A stretch of 64,000 bases of DNA from Pseudomonadales bacterium (GTDB lineage: Bacteria; Pseudomonadota; Gammaproteobacteria; Pseudomonadales; Halieaceae), in NCBI GenBank assembly GCA_024234735.1, contig JACKNV010000011.1:1-64000 (forward strand), in the 5' to 3' direction. The translations under genes were made by a program, and so were the position numbers. Below, in pieces: positions 7,120-16,633 of the stretch. The stretch's first letter is position 1, and every line of letters begins with the position of its first letter. The notes beneath the pieces were generated by a model. It was not told the DNA's origin, did no database searches, and was given only the letters and a program-made list of their open reading frames with translations.

Positions 7120-8847
7120 GTGCAGAACCTGCTCAAGAACTACCGGCGCTATCTCGCCAACTATAATTCGGCGCTGGCCTACGCCCTGCTGGGCCTGGCC
7201 GGCGGAGTCGCTTCCGGGCTGGTGGTCCTGGCCTTCGACCTGGCCATCCGCCAGGTCGCCCTGCTGTGCGGGGTCGGCAATGGCGGCGAGGGCTTCGAGG
7301 AGCTGCCCCCCGTGCTGTTGTTCGCCCTGCCCGCCGGCGGCGCCCTGCTGCTCGGGTTGCTCTACTGGCCCCTGAAACCGGAGGATCGGGATACCGGTAT
7401 CGTACACGTGATCAGCCGCATGCACTCCCACTACGGAGCCCTGCCCCTACGCAACGCCCTGCTGCAATTCGTCGCCGGCGCTTTCGCCCTGGGCACCGGT
7501 CAGTCCGGCGGGCGCGAAGGGCCGGGAGTCCACCTGGGCGGCGCCATCAACAGCCTGCTGGGCCAGCGCCTGGGCTTACCCAACAACAGCTTGCGCATCC
7601 TCATCGCCTGCGGCACAGCTGGCGGTATCGCCGCGGCCTTCCACACTCCCCTGGCGGGGGTGATTTTCGCCATGGAAGTCATTGTCGCGGAGTACACGGT
7701 AGCCGGTTTCATCCCGGTCATCCTGGCCGCGGTTTCGGCCTCCGCGGTGAGCCGCAGCCTGAGCACCGGTGGCGCCCTGCTGAGCATTCCCACGGTTGAA
7801 CTCAACTCCCTGCTGGAGCTCCCCTACATGCTGGCCCTGGGCCTGTGCTGCGGCACCGTGATCGCCCTGTTTATCTGGATACTGGGCCGCGCAACCCGCC
7901 TGTCCAACTGGCCGGTGGTGGTGCGCTTCACCCTGGCGGGCTGTTTCACCGGCGCCCTGGCCCTGGCAGTGCCGGAAACCCTCGGCCTGGGATACGACAG
8001 CCTGGGCCTGATCATCAACGCCCAGATGCTGATGGGCACCTTGCTGCTGGTCTGCCTGTGCAAGACCCTGACCACCGCGGTGAGCTGCGGCCTGGGCCTG
8101 CCGGTGGGGCTGATCGGGCCCAGCCTGCTGATCGGGGCCTGCCTGGGCGGCGCGGTAAGCATCGCCGCCCACACCCTGCACCCGCAGCTCGCCTCGGACT
8201 ACCCGCTGTATATAGCCATCGGCATGGCGGCCGCCATGGGGGCCATGCTCAACGCCCCACTGGCCGCCATCCTCGCTGTGGTCGAGCTGACCAATACCGT
8301 CAGCATCGCCATGCCTGCCCTGCTGGCCATCGTGGCCGCCAGCCTGACCAACACCGGGCTGTTCGGGCAGCGCTCGGCACACCAGACCGTGCTGCGCCAA
8401 CTGCGCCGTATCGTGCCGGATGACCCGCTGAACCAGTTGCTGCATCGCACCGACGTCACCGCCACCATGGACTCGCGAGTGGTGCGAGTGCCCCTGCTCC
8501 TGCACGCCGACGACCTGGAACCGTTGCTGGAATTCACCCCCACATGGTGCCTGGTGGAACGCGATGGTGAAGACCTTTACCTGGTGCAGGGCAAGGAACT
8601 GCTCGACTGGCTGCGCGAAACCCTGGCCGAGGGCGAAGCGGCCGACCTGGCCCAGGCCGGCATCCGTCGCTGGACCATCGCCCCGGTCCCGTTGCAGGCC
8701 ACCCTGCGTCAGGCCATGGACAAGATTCGCGCCAGCACGGTGGAGGCAGTGTGCGTCTACGAGCGCAGCCGCGCCACCGGCAAGCCCATCCTGCACGGGG
8801 TGGTCACCCGCGAAAGCATCGAGAAATTCGGCCTGGAAAGGCTGTAA
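7120..8847 (+). CDS. ClC family chloride channel/transporter with C-terminal CBS region
   Basis: Polytopic inner-membrane anion transport protein of about 575 residues: roughly ten membrane helices, then a cytoplasmic C-terminal part resembling a CBS pair (about residues 430-570). The gating glutamate is present (E133 in GGREGPGVHLGG). The residue matching the internal proton glutamate of E. coli ClC (E203) is valine here (V187 in FAMEVIVAEY), as in ClC channels, and the usual GSGIP loop reads DTGIV. It may therefore be channel-like rather than a Cl-/H+ antiporter, which is inference. GTG at 7120 was chosen. A TTG at 7090 would add ten residues. Confidence 0.88.
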   Translation: MQNLLKNYRRYLANYNSALAYALLGLAGGVASGLVVLAFDLAIRQVALLCGVGNGGEGFEELPPVLLFALPAGGALLLGLLYWPLKPEDRDTGIVHVISRMHSHYGALPLRNALLQFVAGAFALGTGQSGGREGPGVHLGGAINSLLGQRLGLPNNSLRILIACGTAGGIAAAFHTPLAGVIFAMEVIVAEYTVAGFIPVILAAVSASAVSRSLSTGGALLSIPTVELNSLLELPYMLALGLCCGTVIALFIWILGRATRLSNWPVVVRFTLAGCFTGALALAVPETLGLGYDSLGLIINAQMLMGTLLLVCLCKTLTTAVSCGLGLPVGLIGPSLLIGACLGGAVSIAAHTLHPQLASDYPLYIAIGMAAAMGAMLNAPLAAILAVVELTNTVSIAMPALLAIVAASLTNTGLFGQRSAHQTVLRQLRRIVPDDPLNQLLHRTDVTATMDSRVVRVPLLLHADDLEPLLEFTPTWCLVERDGEDLYLVQGKELLDWLRETLAEGEAADLAQAGIRRWTIAPVPLQATLRQAMDKIRASTVEAVCVYERSRATGKPILHGVVTRESIEKFGLERL

Positions 8848-8867
8848 CCCCATCTGGAGAAGTGTCC

Positions 8868-9287
8868 ATGCTCTGGCTCAAGGCCTTTCATATTGTTTTC
8901 GTCGTGTGCTGGTTCGCCGGCCTGTTCTACCTGCCGCGTATCTTCGTCTACTACGCCGCCAGCGAACACCCCGAAACCCGCCGGCAACTGGCGATCATGG
9001 CGCGCCGCCTGTACCGTTTCGTCACCCCTTTCATGTTGATAGCCATCGTTCTGGGGCTGGCGATGATCGCGCTGCACCCCGACTACTACCTGCAGGCGGG
9101 GTGGATGTGGCTGAAACTGGCAGGGGTGACCTTCCTGGTTTTCTACCACCTGCAGTGCGGCCGCTACGTGCAGGCCATCAATGCCGACAGCGACCACCAC
9201 GGCCACGTGTTCTACCGTTTCTTCAACGAGATCCCGGTGCTGTTCCTGTTCGCCATCGTGCTGCTGGTGGTACTCAAGCCCTGGTAA
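8868..9287 (+). CDS. hemJ: HemJ-type protoporphyrinogen IX oxidase
   Basis: Small inner-membrane haem enzyme oxidising protoporphyrinogen IX to protoporphyrin IX. The 139-residue product has four hydrophobic segments and the family signatures LKAFHIVFVVCWFAGLFYLP and WMWLKLAGV, which contain the conserved His and Lys. The ATG at 8868 follows GGAGAAG. It lies 20 bp after the ClC gene. hemL and hemB are 4-6 kb downstream, giving a loose haem-synthesis neighbourhood. Confidence 0.93.
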   Translation: MLWLKAFHIVFVVCWFAGLFYLPRIFVYYAASEHPETRRQLAIMARRLYRFVTPFMLIAIVLGLAMIALHPDYYLQAGWMWLKLAGVTFLVFYHLQCGRYVQAINADSDHHGHVFYRFFNEIPVLFLFAIVLLVVLKPW

Positions 9288-9315
9288 TCCCGCGGGGCAG
9301 GGGAGGCTACACGCC

Positions 9316-9343
9316 TTGAATATTACCCCCAAATAGCGATAAT
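9316..9343 (+). promoter_or_regulatory. Putative promoter of the DUF3348-DUF802-OmpA-DUF2894 cassette
   Basis: TTGAAT (9316-9321) and GATAAT (9338-9343) are 16 bp apart in the 199-bp gap before the cassette, giving a leader of about 135 nt. A second AT-rich stretch with TATAAA near 9451-9457 could be an alternative start nearer the first gene. Confidence 0.45.
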
Positions 9344-9486
9344 GCGGGCGCTTTGGACGCGCCCCGCGGGAGTCACCGGCGGCGCGCCACGAGCCGCCCC
9401 CCGGGCCGGCCCAGCCTCGTCGCACAACGGAATTCACATATCAATCAGATACTTATAAATCGGCGGTTCGTTTGTCGCGGACTGTT

Positions 9487-10227
9487 ATGAGCCAGGCTAC
9501 CACGCCCCTCCCCGGCGCTTCGCCGCGCCTGGTGAGGTTTATTGCCGGCCTCGGCCTGGGACCCGCCGCCCTGTCGCGGGAGCAGTATGCCCGGCGCCTG
9601 GGACAGCTGTTCGACCTGCACGACTCCATCGCCATTGCCGCCGTGCACGGCGGGCTGCCCGCGGCGATACCGGCAGGCCCGGCGCCCGCTGAGGTGACCG
9701 CCCTGTTCCTGGAAGGCCGCGGGGCCATCTTGCGCGCGGCAGTGCTGGCCTTTGACCCACAGGGACGCGCGCGTATCAGGTTTCCCTGCGCGGACCCGCA
9801 GGCGCCGCCCACCGCCGCCGCGGTTGAGCCCTACCTGGCCTTTTACCGGGTGCAGCAAAGCGAGGCCGAGCACCGCATTCGCAGGCTGCAGGCACAGGTC
9901 CGCCAGGCGGCGAGCGGCCGCTCGCCGCAGCTGGATGAGCTGTGCGCCCTGGACGCGGTAGTGGCGCGCTCGATGGCCGCCCGGGCGCGGGGCTTCTTCA
10001 GCACCATCCCCGGGCTGCTGCAAATACACTTTGAACAGTTGCAAGCTGCCTGCACAGGGGAGCGGGCAGACGAGCACGAGAGCGCCCGTGGCTGGCGCCA
10101 GGCCTTGCAGCAGTTTCGCCGCGACATGCAGGGCATGCTGCTGGCGGAAATCGAAACCCGCCTGCTGCCAGTCACCGGACTGGTAGAGGCGGTCGCGGCA
10201 CACCAGACGAAAGAGACCCATGACTAG
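9487..10227 (+). CDS. DUF3348 family protein, first gene of a ZorAB-like cassette
   Basis: Unknown function. The product is 246 residues, cytoplasmic, with no signal or membrane segment, and mostly helical. The second half is rich in Arg/Gln/Leu (EHRIRRLQAQVRQ, FRRDMQGMLLAEIETRLLPV). I recognise it as DUF3348 from the conserved order DUF3348-DUF802-OmpA-DUF2894 seen in other proteobacteria (recall, not search). ATG 9487 was chosen over TTG 9472. Neither has a strong ribosome site. The stop overlaps the next start by 8 bp, implying translational coupling. Confidence 0.8.
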   Translation: MSQATTPLPGASPRLVRFIAGLGLGPAALSREQYARRLGQLFDLHDSIAIAAVHGGLPAAIPAGPAPAEVTALFLEGRGAILRAAVLAFDPQGRARIRFPCADPQAPPTAAAVEPYLAFYRVQQSEAEHRIRRLQAQVRQAASGRSPQLDELCALDAVVARSMAARARGFFSTIPGLLQIHFEQLQAACTGERADEHESARGWRQALQQFRRDMQGMLLAEIETRLLPVTGLVEAVAAHQTKETHD

Positions 10228-12187
10228 ACTATTTTTTGCCATCCCGTTCGCCCTGGGCGCCGCCGCAATCCTGTGGACAGCTGCCGGTTTTATAGGCTCC
10301 GCTCCCCTGGCCCTGGTCGTTACCGCGACAATTGGCGGTGTCTATGTGCTGGGCGCCGGCGAGCTTTACCGCTACCGGCAGGCGACGAATACACTGACCA
10401 GCGCACTGCACAGCTTGCCCGAGCGCGGCGACAACCCCGACGACTGGCTGGCCACCTGGTTGCAGCCCCTGAGCCCGTCGCTGCATAACGCCGTCAGACT
10501 GCGCATCGAGGGCGATCGCGGCGGCCTCCCGGCACCGGTATTTACCCCCTACCTGGTGGGCCTGCTGGTCATGCTGGGCCTGCTGGGCACTTTCATCGGC
10601 ATGGTGGAAACCCTCGGCGGCGCGGTACTGGCGCTGGAGGGCTCCACCGAGCTGGAGGCCATCAGGGCAGGCCTGGCAGCGCCCATCAAGGGCCTGGGGG
10701 TGGCCTTCGGCACCTCCGTTGCCGGCGTGGCCGCCTCCGCCATGCTGGGCCTGATCTCCACCGCCTGCCGCCGCGAGCGCATGCTGGCCACCCGGCAGCT
10801 GGATAGGGCCATCGCGGGCCCGTTCCGCGAGTTCTCCGCCAGCTACCAGCGGCAGGCGACCCTGCAAATCCTGCAACAGCAGGCCCAGGCGCTGCCCGCT
10901 GTCGCCGAGCGGCTGCAATCCCTGGCAAGCGACCTGCAGGGCATGGGGCAGCGGCTGGGCGAGCGGCTGCAGGACGGTCAACAACAGTTTCACGACGCCG
11001 CCAGCACCGCCTACACGGAACTGGCCGCGTCGGTGGGCGAGTCCCTGAGGGCGAGCCTGGCGCGCGCGGGACGCGAGGCGGGCGAAGCCATCCAGCCCGT
11101 GGTAACGACCGCCATGGCCGACTTGCGGCGCGACAACAGGGACCTGCAACAGCAGCTGGCCGCCACCGCAAGCGGGCAGCTGGCGGCCTACCGCGAGGAG
11201 GCCACGGCAGGCCACAGTGCCATGCTGGCCGCCTTCGACAGAACCGCCGCCTCCTGGTCTGAACAGACCCTGGCCCTGCGCGCCGGCATGGCGGAGGCCA
11301 TGCAGGCTTCCGCCGGGGAACTGGCAGCCAGTACCTCCGCTACCGCAGCCGCGCTGCTGGCGGAGATTGCCGGGGTGCTGCGGTCCGCCGAAGAGCTGGT
11401 ACAGGCGAGGCAAGCATCGGAGCGGGCCTGGCTGGACGTCCAGCAAGAACAGATGGCGCACCTGACCGGGACGCTGCGCACCGAACTGGCCGGGCTGCGG
11501 GCCGCGCAGGAGAGCGGCCAGCAGGCCGCGGTGGCCGGGCTGGCAGAACTGGAGGCGGGCGTCGCCCGCCACCTGGCGGAACTGGGCAGGGGACTGGAAG
11601 AGCCCATGCAGCGCCTGATGACAACGGCATCGGAAACGCCGCGCGCCGCCGCCGAGGTCATCTCCCAGCTGCGCGCGGAGATTTCCGCCAATATCGAACG
11701 CGACCAGCAGATGCTGGAACAGCGGGCCCAGGTCATGGCACAGCTCAACAGCCTGGCGGACGCCCTGGAAGGCACGGCGGGCCGCCAGCGCGAGGCCATC
11801 GAGCAGCTGGTCAGCACCTCCAGCGGCACCTTGCAGGATATCAGCGCCCGCTTCAGCGAGCAGGCTGACAGCAGCGTCTCCCGGCTGTCCGAGGTGGCGG
11901 CCCATTTCCGCGGTGGCGCAGCCGAGCTCGCCAGCCTCGGCGAGGCCTTCAACGCCGGTATCGAGCTGTTCAATACCGCCAACGGCAGGCTGGCGGAAAA
12001 CCTCGCCCGCATCGAGGAATCCATGGGGGCCTCCGCCGCGCGCAGCGACGAGCAGATGGGCTACTACATCGCCCAGGCCAGGGAAATCATCGACCAGAGC
12101 ATGCTCTCCCAGCAGGGCATCATCGAAGACCTGCGGCGCCTGGGCGCGGCCACCCCGGACGCGGAAGCCAGGGCGGGGGCCGGCTGA
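10220..12187 (+). CDS. DUF802 MotA/ZorA/ExbB-like proton-channel subunit with long helical tail
   Basis: The 655-residue inner-membrane protein has two N-terminal hydrophobic segments (about 5-48), a MotA/TolQ-like pore helix (TPYLVGLLVMLGLLGTFIGM, from about residue 109) and a second pore helix (GLGVAFGTSVAGVAASAMLG, about 157-177). These are followed by about 470 residues of predicted cytoplasmic alpha-helix and coiled coil, rich in Ala, Glu, Gln and Leu. This matches the layout of ZorA and other 5:2 ion-driven motor pentamers, where the tail projects into the cytoplasm. It overlaps the OmpA gene by one base (TGATG). The actual job of the motor is unknown. Confidence 0.85.
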   Translation: MTRLFFAIPFALGAAAILWTAAGFIGSAPLALVVTATIGGVYVLGAGELYRYRQATNTLTSALHSLPERGDNPDDWLATWLQPLSPSLHNAVRLRIEGDRGGLPAPVFTPYLVGLLVMLGLLGTFIGMVETLGGAVLALEGSTELEAIRAGLAAPIKGLGVAFGTSVAGVAASAMLGLISTACRRERMLATRQLDRAIAGPFREFSASYQRQATLQILQQQAQALPAVAERLQSLASDLQGMGQRLGERLQDGQQQFHDAASTAYTELAASVGESLRASLARAGREAGEAIQPVVTTAMADLRRDNRDLQQQLAATASGQLAAYREEATAGHSAMLAAFDRTAASWSEQTLALRAGMAEAMQASAGELAASTSATAAALLAEIAGVLRSAEELVQARQASERAWLDVQQEQMAHLTGTLRTELAGLRAAQESGQQAAVAGLAELEAGVARHLAELGRGLEEPMQRLMTTASETPRAAAEVISQLRAEISANIERDQQMLEQRAQVMAQLNSLADALEGTAGRQREAIEQLVSTSSGTLQDISARFSEQADSSVSRLSEVAAHFRGGAAELASLGEAFNAGIELFNTANGRLAENLARIEESMGASAARSDEQMGYYIAQAREIIDQSMLSQQGIIEDLRRLGAATPDAEARAGAG

Positions 12188-12828
12188 TGGAGGAGCTGCG
12201 CGACGAGCTGGCCCAGGACACCCCCGTCTGGGCGGTGTTCGGCGACCTGATGGCCGGGCTGGTGGGTATCTTCGTACTGATCCTGGTGTGGGTGCTGGGT
12301 TACCAGGTGGAGCTCGCGCAAACCCTGCGTGAAGAGACCGGCAAGCGCCAGCAGGAAGAACAGCGTCGCATGGCCCTGGAACAAGCCCTCGCCGGTCCAC
12401 TGGCCGCGGGCCGGATCACCCTGCGCGATGGCCGCATCGGCATCAGTGGCAGCGTGCTGTTCGCACTCAACTCCGATCAGCTGCAGGACGAGGGCCTGGC
12501 CCTGCTGCAGTCCCTGGTCGGCCCCCTGCAGGTCTATCTCGCCGAGCGGGAGGAGCTGCTGATGGTCAGCGGCTTTACCGACGACCTGCCCATCCAGCAG
12601 GGCAACAACCGTTTCGCCGACAACTGGGAGCTCTCCGCCCAGCGCGCCCTCACCGTCACCCGCGCCCTGATAGACGCGGGCATGCCCCCCGCCATGGTGT
12701 TCGCCGCCGCCTTTGGCGCCCAGCAACCGGTGGTGCCGAACCTGGACGCCAGTGGCCGGGCGCGGAATCGGCGGGTGGAGATGGCGCCGGTGCCACGCTC
12801 CACCCGCCGGGAACCGGCGAATGACTGA
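12187..12828 (+). CDS. MotB/ZorB-like OmpA-domain protein
   Basis: Predicted partner of the preceding MotA-like subunit. The 213-residue product has a short cytoplasmic N-terminus and a single membrane helix with the proton-accepting aspartate (D20 in VFGDLMAGLVGIFVLILVWV), as in MotB, ExbD and ZorB. A charged linker leads to an OmpA-like peptidoglycan-binding domain (VSGFTDDLP, NWELSAQRALTVTRAL, ARNRRVEM). The domain order is that of stator B-subunits that hook onto the wall. Overlaps: 1 bp with the upstream gene and 8 bp with the downstream gene. Confidence 0.88.
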   Translation: MEELRDELAQDTPVWAVFGDLMAGLVGIFVLILVWVLGYQVELAQTLREETGKRQQEEQRRMALEQALAGPLAAGRITLRDGRIGISGSVLFALNSDQLQDEGLALLQSLVGPLQVYLAEREELLMVSGFTDDLPIQQGNNRFADNWELSAQRALTVTRALIDAGMPPAMVFAAAFGAQQPVVPNLDASGRARNRRVEMAPVPRSTRREPAND

Positions 12829-13579
12829 GCCGGCAGCGCGCACGGACGGGGTCGAGTACCTGTCCTCAGCCCTGGCGCAATTGCAGGCCGACGGCGCCCA
12901 GGGCTTCGACCCGGTACGCTTCCAGTACCTCGCGGCAATGATACGGCGCGCTCTCGCCCTGCCCGAGCCGGCCGCCACCGTGGTAGCAGACAAGGCCAGG
13001 GCCGCCCTGGGGCGGTTCCACAGCGACTTTCACTGCGCCCGCAAGCAGGCCGATGACGACCTGGAGCGGCTCTGCGCAGCGGCCCCCGCCTCCCGGGAGA
13101 CATGGCAGCGGCGGCTGCAGGACGGCGATTTCACCGGCCTGCGGCGCGCCGCGGCCGGGCTGCGAAACACCGGCAGCACCGCCTCGCCGGCCGTGCTCAC
13201 CCGCCTGCTGGCGGCGGACCCGGCCGTGCGCCAATCCACCCCCGGGACACTCGCCCGTGCCATGGCCGAACAGGAACTGGACACCCTGGGCCAGGCCCGA
13301 GACGGCGCATCGCAGGCGCCGACGGAGTGGGCCGAGCTGAAATCCCTCGCGCCCCTGCGCCATGCCCTGGCGACGCTGGCCACCACACAGCTGCTGGAGG
13401 CGGAACAGCGCGCCACCGCGACCGATTCCGGCCCCCTCAACCCGCAGCTGCTGGCACTGCGCTCGCTGCAGTCCATGCAGGCCTTGTCGCCGGCCTACCT
13501 GGACCGGTTCGTCAGCTACCTCGATGCCCTGTTCTGGCTGGAGAAGCACGCCGCTGGATATTCCCCGCCCAAGCCCTGA
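12821..13579 (+). CDS. DUF2894 family protein, last gene of the ZorAB-like cassette
   Basis: Unknown function. The product is 252 residues, predicted soluble, with no signal peptide. It is Ala/Leu/Arg-rich and helical, with a conserved-looking C-terminal segment (PAYLDRFVSYLDALFWLE). ATG 12821 overlaps the OmpA stop by 8 bp, which fixes the start. Family name assigned from the recalled cassette order. Because all four genes overlap, it is probably an obligatory accessory of the motor complex, perhaps binding the cytoplasmic tail. That is inference. Confidence 0.78.
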   Translation: MTEPAARTDGVEYLSSALAQLQADGAQGFDPVRFQYLAAMIRRALALPEPAATVVADKARAALGRFHSDFHCARKQADDDLERLCAAAPASRETWQRRLQDGDFTGLRRAAAGLRNTGSTASPAVLTRLLAADPAVRQSTPGTLARAMAEQELDTLGQARDGASQAPTEWAELKSLAPLRHALATLATTQLLEAEQRATATDSGPLNPQLLALRSLQSMQALSPAYLDRFVSYLDALFWLEKHAAGYSPPKP

Positions 13580-13611
13580 TAATCGGCGTCCGGCAACAGC
13601 ACAGGTGAATC

Positions 13612-14892
<1,281 letters not shown>

Positions 14893-14902
14893 GGAGCAGC
14901 TT

Positions 14903-15916
14903 ATGGGATTCAGTACGCAGCGCGGCCCCTTTCCGCAGACGCGCATGCGCCGCCTGCGGGCCAGCAGTTTCACCCGTGACCTGGTGCGGGAAAGCAGGCT
15001 GACGCCGGCGGACCTCATCTTTCCAGTATTCGTTCTGGAGGGCGAGAACCAGCGCGAGGCCATCCCCTCCATGCCCGGTATCGAGCGCCTCAGCATAGAC
15101 CTGCTGATCGAACAGGCGCGCGAGCTGTACGGCCTGGGCGTGCCCGCCATGGCCCTGTTTCCGGTGGTTGGCGCGCAGCGCAAGAGCCTGCTGGCCGAGG
15201 AAGCCTTCAACCGCGACGGGCTGGTGCAGCGCACGGTGCGCGCGCTCAAGGACGCCCTGCCCGAGCTGGGCCTGATTACCGATGTGGCCCTGGACCCCTT
15301 CACCACTCACGGCCAGGACGGCATCATCGACGACAGCGGTTACGTACTCAACGACGTGACCACCGAGGTACTGGTCAAACAGGCCCTGTCCCATGCCGAG
15401 GCCGGTGCCGACGTGGTGGCGCCCTCGGACATGATGGACGGCCGCATTGGCGCCATCCGCCGCCAGCTGGAGGCGGACAACTTCTGCAATACCGCCATCA
15501 TGGCCTACTCCGCCAAGTACGCCTCGGCCTACTACGGCCCGTTCCGCGACGCGGTGGGCTCTGCCGGCAATATCAAGGGCGGCAACAAGTTCAGCTACCA
15601 GATGGACCCGGCCAATTCGAACGAGGCCCTGCACGAGTGCGCCCTGGACCTGGCGGAGGGGGCGGATATGATCATGGTCAAGCCCGGCATGCCCTACCTG
15701 GATATCGTGCGCCGGGTAAAAGACGAGCTCAAGGCCCCCACCTTCGCCTACCAGGTGAGCGGGGAGTACGCCATGCACATGGCCGCCTTCGAGCGCGGCT
15801 GGCTGAACAGTGAAGCGGTCATGCTGGAATCACTGATGGCCTTCAAGCGGGCCGGCTGTGACGGCATCCTCAGCTATTTCGCGCTGGCCGCGGCGCGAGT
15901 GCTGCAGCGGGGCTAG
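14903..15916 (+). CDS. hemB: Delta-aminolevulinic acid dehydratase (porphobilinogen synthase)
   Basis: Condenses two 5-aminolevulinate molecules to porphobilinogen, directly after the HemL step. The 337-residue product has MAYSAKYASAYYGPFRDA and MIMVKPGMPYLDIV, which contain the two Schiff-base lysines. The ATG has AAGGAG at a good distance. The position normally holding the zinc cysteines reads DVALDPFTTHGQDG, so this is the Mg2+/K+-dependent type without the Cys triad. Confidence 0.96.
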   Translation: MGFSTQRGPFPQTRMRRLRASSFTRDLVRESRLTPADLIFPVFVLEGENQREAIPSMPGIERLSIDLLIEQARELYGLGVPAMALFPVVGAQRKSLLAEEAFNRDGLVQRTVRALKDALPELGLITDVALDPFTTHGQDGIIDDSGYVLNDVTTEVLVKQALSHAEAGADVVAPSDMMDGRIGAIRRQLEADNFCNTAIMAYSAKYASAYYGPFRDAVGSAGNIKGGNKFSYQMDPANSNEALHECALDLAEGADMIMVKPGMPYLDIVRRVKDELKAPTFAYQVSGEYAMHMAAFERGWLNSEAVMLESLMAFKRAGCDGILSYFALAAARVLQRG

Positions 15917-15918
15917 CG

Positions 15919-16530
15919 GTGCGCCGCCTGCCGCTGTGGGTGATGCTGCTGTGGCTGGGCGCGACGGGCCCGCTGCACGCCGAATGCGAGTGCCTGTGGC
16001 AGGGCTCCTTCGTGGAGGTCCAGGCAGACGCCGACCTGGTGGTCAGCGGCACTGTCATTGCCGCCAAAGGCAACAGCATCGACCTGGGCATCGACCGCCT
16101 GCTGCGCGGCGACACCGACCAGCCCGATATCCGCATCTGGCTCAAAACCGCCGACTACTGCCGCCCGGAGCCGGAACTGTTTCCCGTGGGCAGCAGCTGG
16201 GTCATGGCCCTGCAGAGCATCAGCGCCGAGGTGCCGGGCGGTTTCAGCCCCCACACCCCCAATATCAGCTACGGCCGCGTCGGTGACTACGCGCTCTCCA
16301 GTTGCGGCGGTTTCTGGCTCAGCCGCAGCGGCGAGTGGGTAAGCGGCAACCTGGTGCAGGCGCCGCGCTGGGAGCGCGAACCGCCCATGACCCCGGTACT
16401 GCTCGACCTGGTGGCCGCCTACATCGACGGCGAAATCACGGCCCAGGCCCTGGCCGAGGCCAGCCGGGAGGACCCGGCCGCCCGCGAGTTGCTGCTGGAC
16501 ACCAAAGCCTTTCTGCGTGAAAGCCACTGA
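15919..16530 (+). CDS. Exported protein with TIMP/NTR-like N-terminal Cys-x-Cys
   Basis: Unknown function. The 203-residue product has a clear signal peptide (LWVMLLWLGATGPLHA), then mature E-C-E-C followed by FVEVQADADLVVSGTVIAAK. A cysteine pair right after the signal and an ADLVxxGTV strand recall the netrin/TIMP-like OB fold. A third and fourth cysteine (ADYCRPE, LSSCGGFW) could pair with them. The GTG at 15919 lies two bases after the hemB stop, so it is probably co-transcribed. The fold assignment is tentative. Confidence 0.7.
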   Translation: MRRLPLWVMLLWLGATGPLHAECECLWQGSFVEVQADADLVVSGTVIAAKGNSIDLGIDRLLRGDTDQPDIRIWLKTADYCRPEPELFPVGSSWVMALQSISAEVPGGFSPHTPNISYGRVGDYALSSCGGFWLSRSGEWVSGNLVQAPRWEREPPMTPVLLDLVAAYIDGEITAQALAEASREDPAARELLLDTKAFLRESH

Positions 16531-16633
16531 GGTCAGATCGCGCCGGCACTGCGCGCAACCGTCGCCTTGACGACAGTTCCAGACCGGAAAACCCTGCCAT
16601 AATGAATAACAAAACCATCACGGGAGAAGTTTC

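Noticed and set aside
10229..12400. 723-codon minus-strand ORF antisense to the MotA-like gene
   Set aside because: Gly/Gln/Leu-rich nonsense translation. The plus-strand frame has pore motifs and coupled neighbours.
9487..13579. A complete Zorya defence system
   Set aside because: ZorA- and ZorB-like subunits are present, but no ZorC, no SNF2-type helicase ZorD and no HNH ZorE are found in the cassette or next to it.
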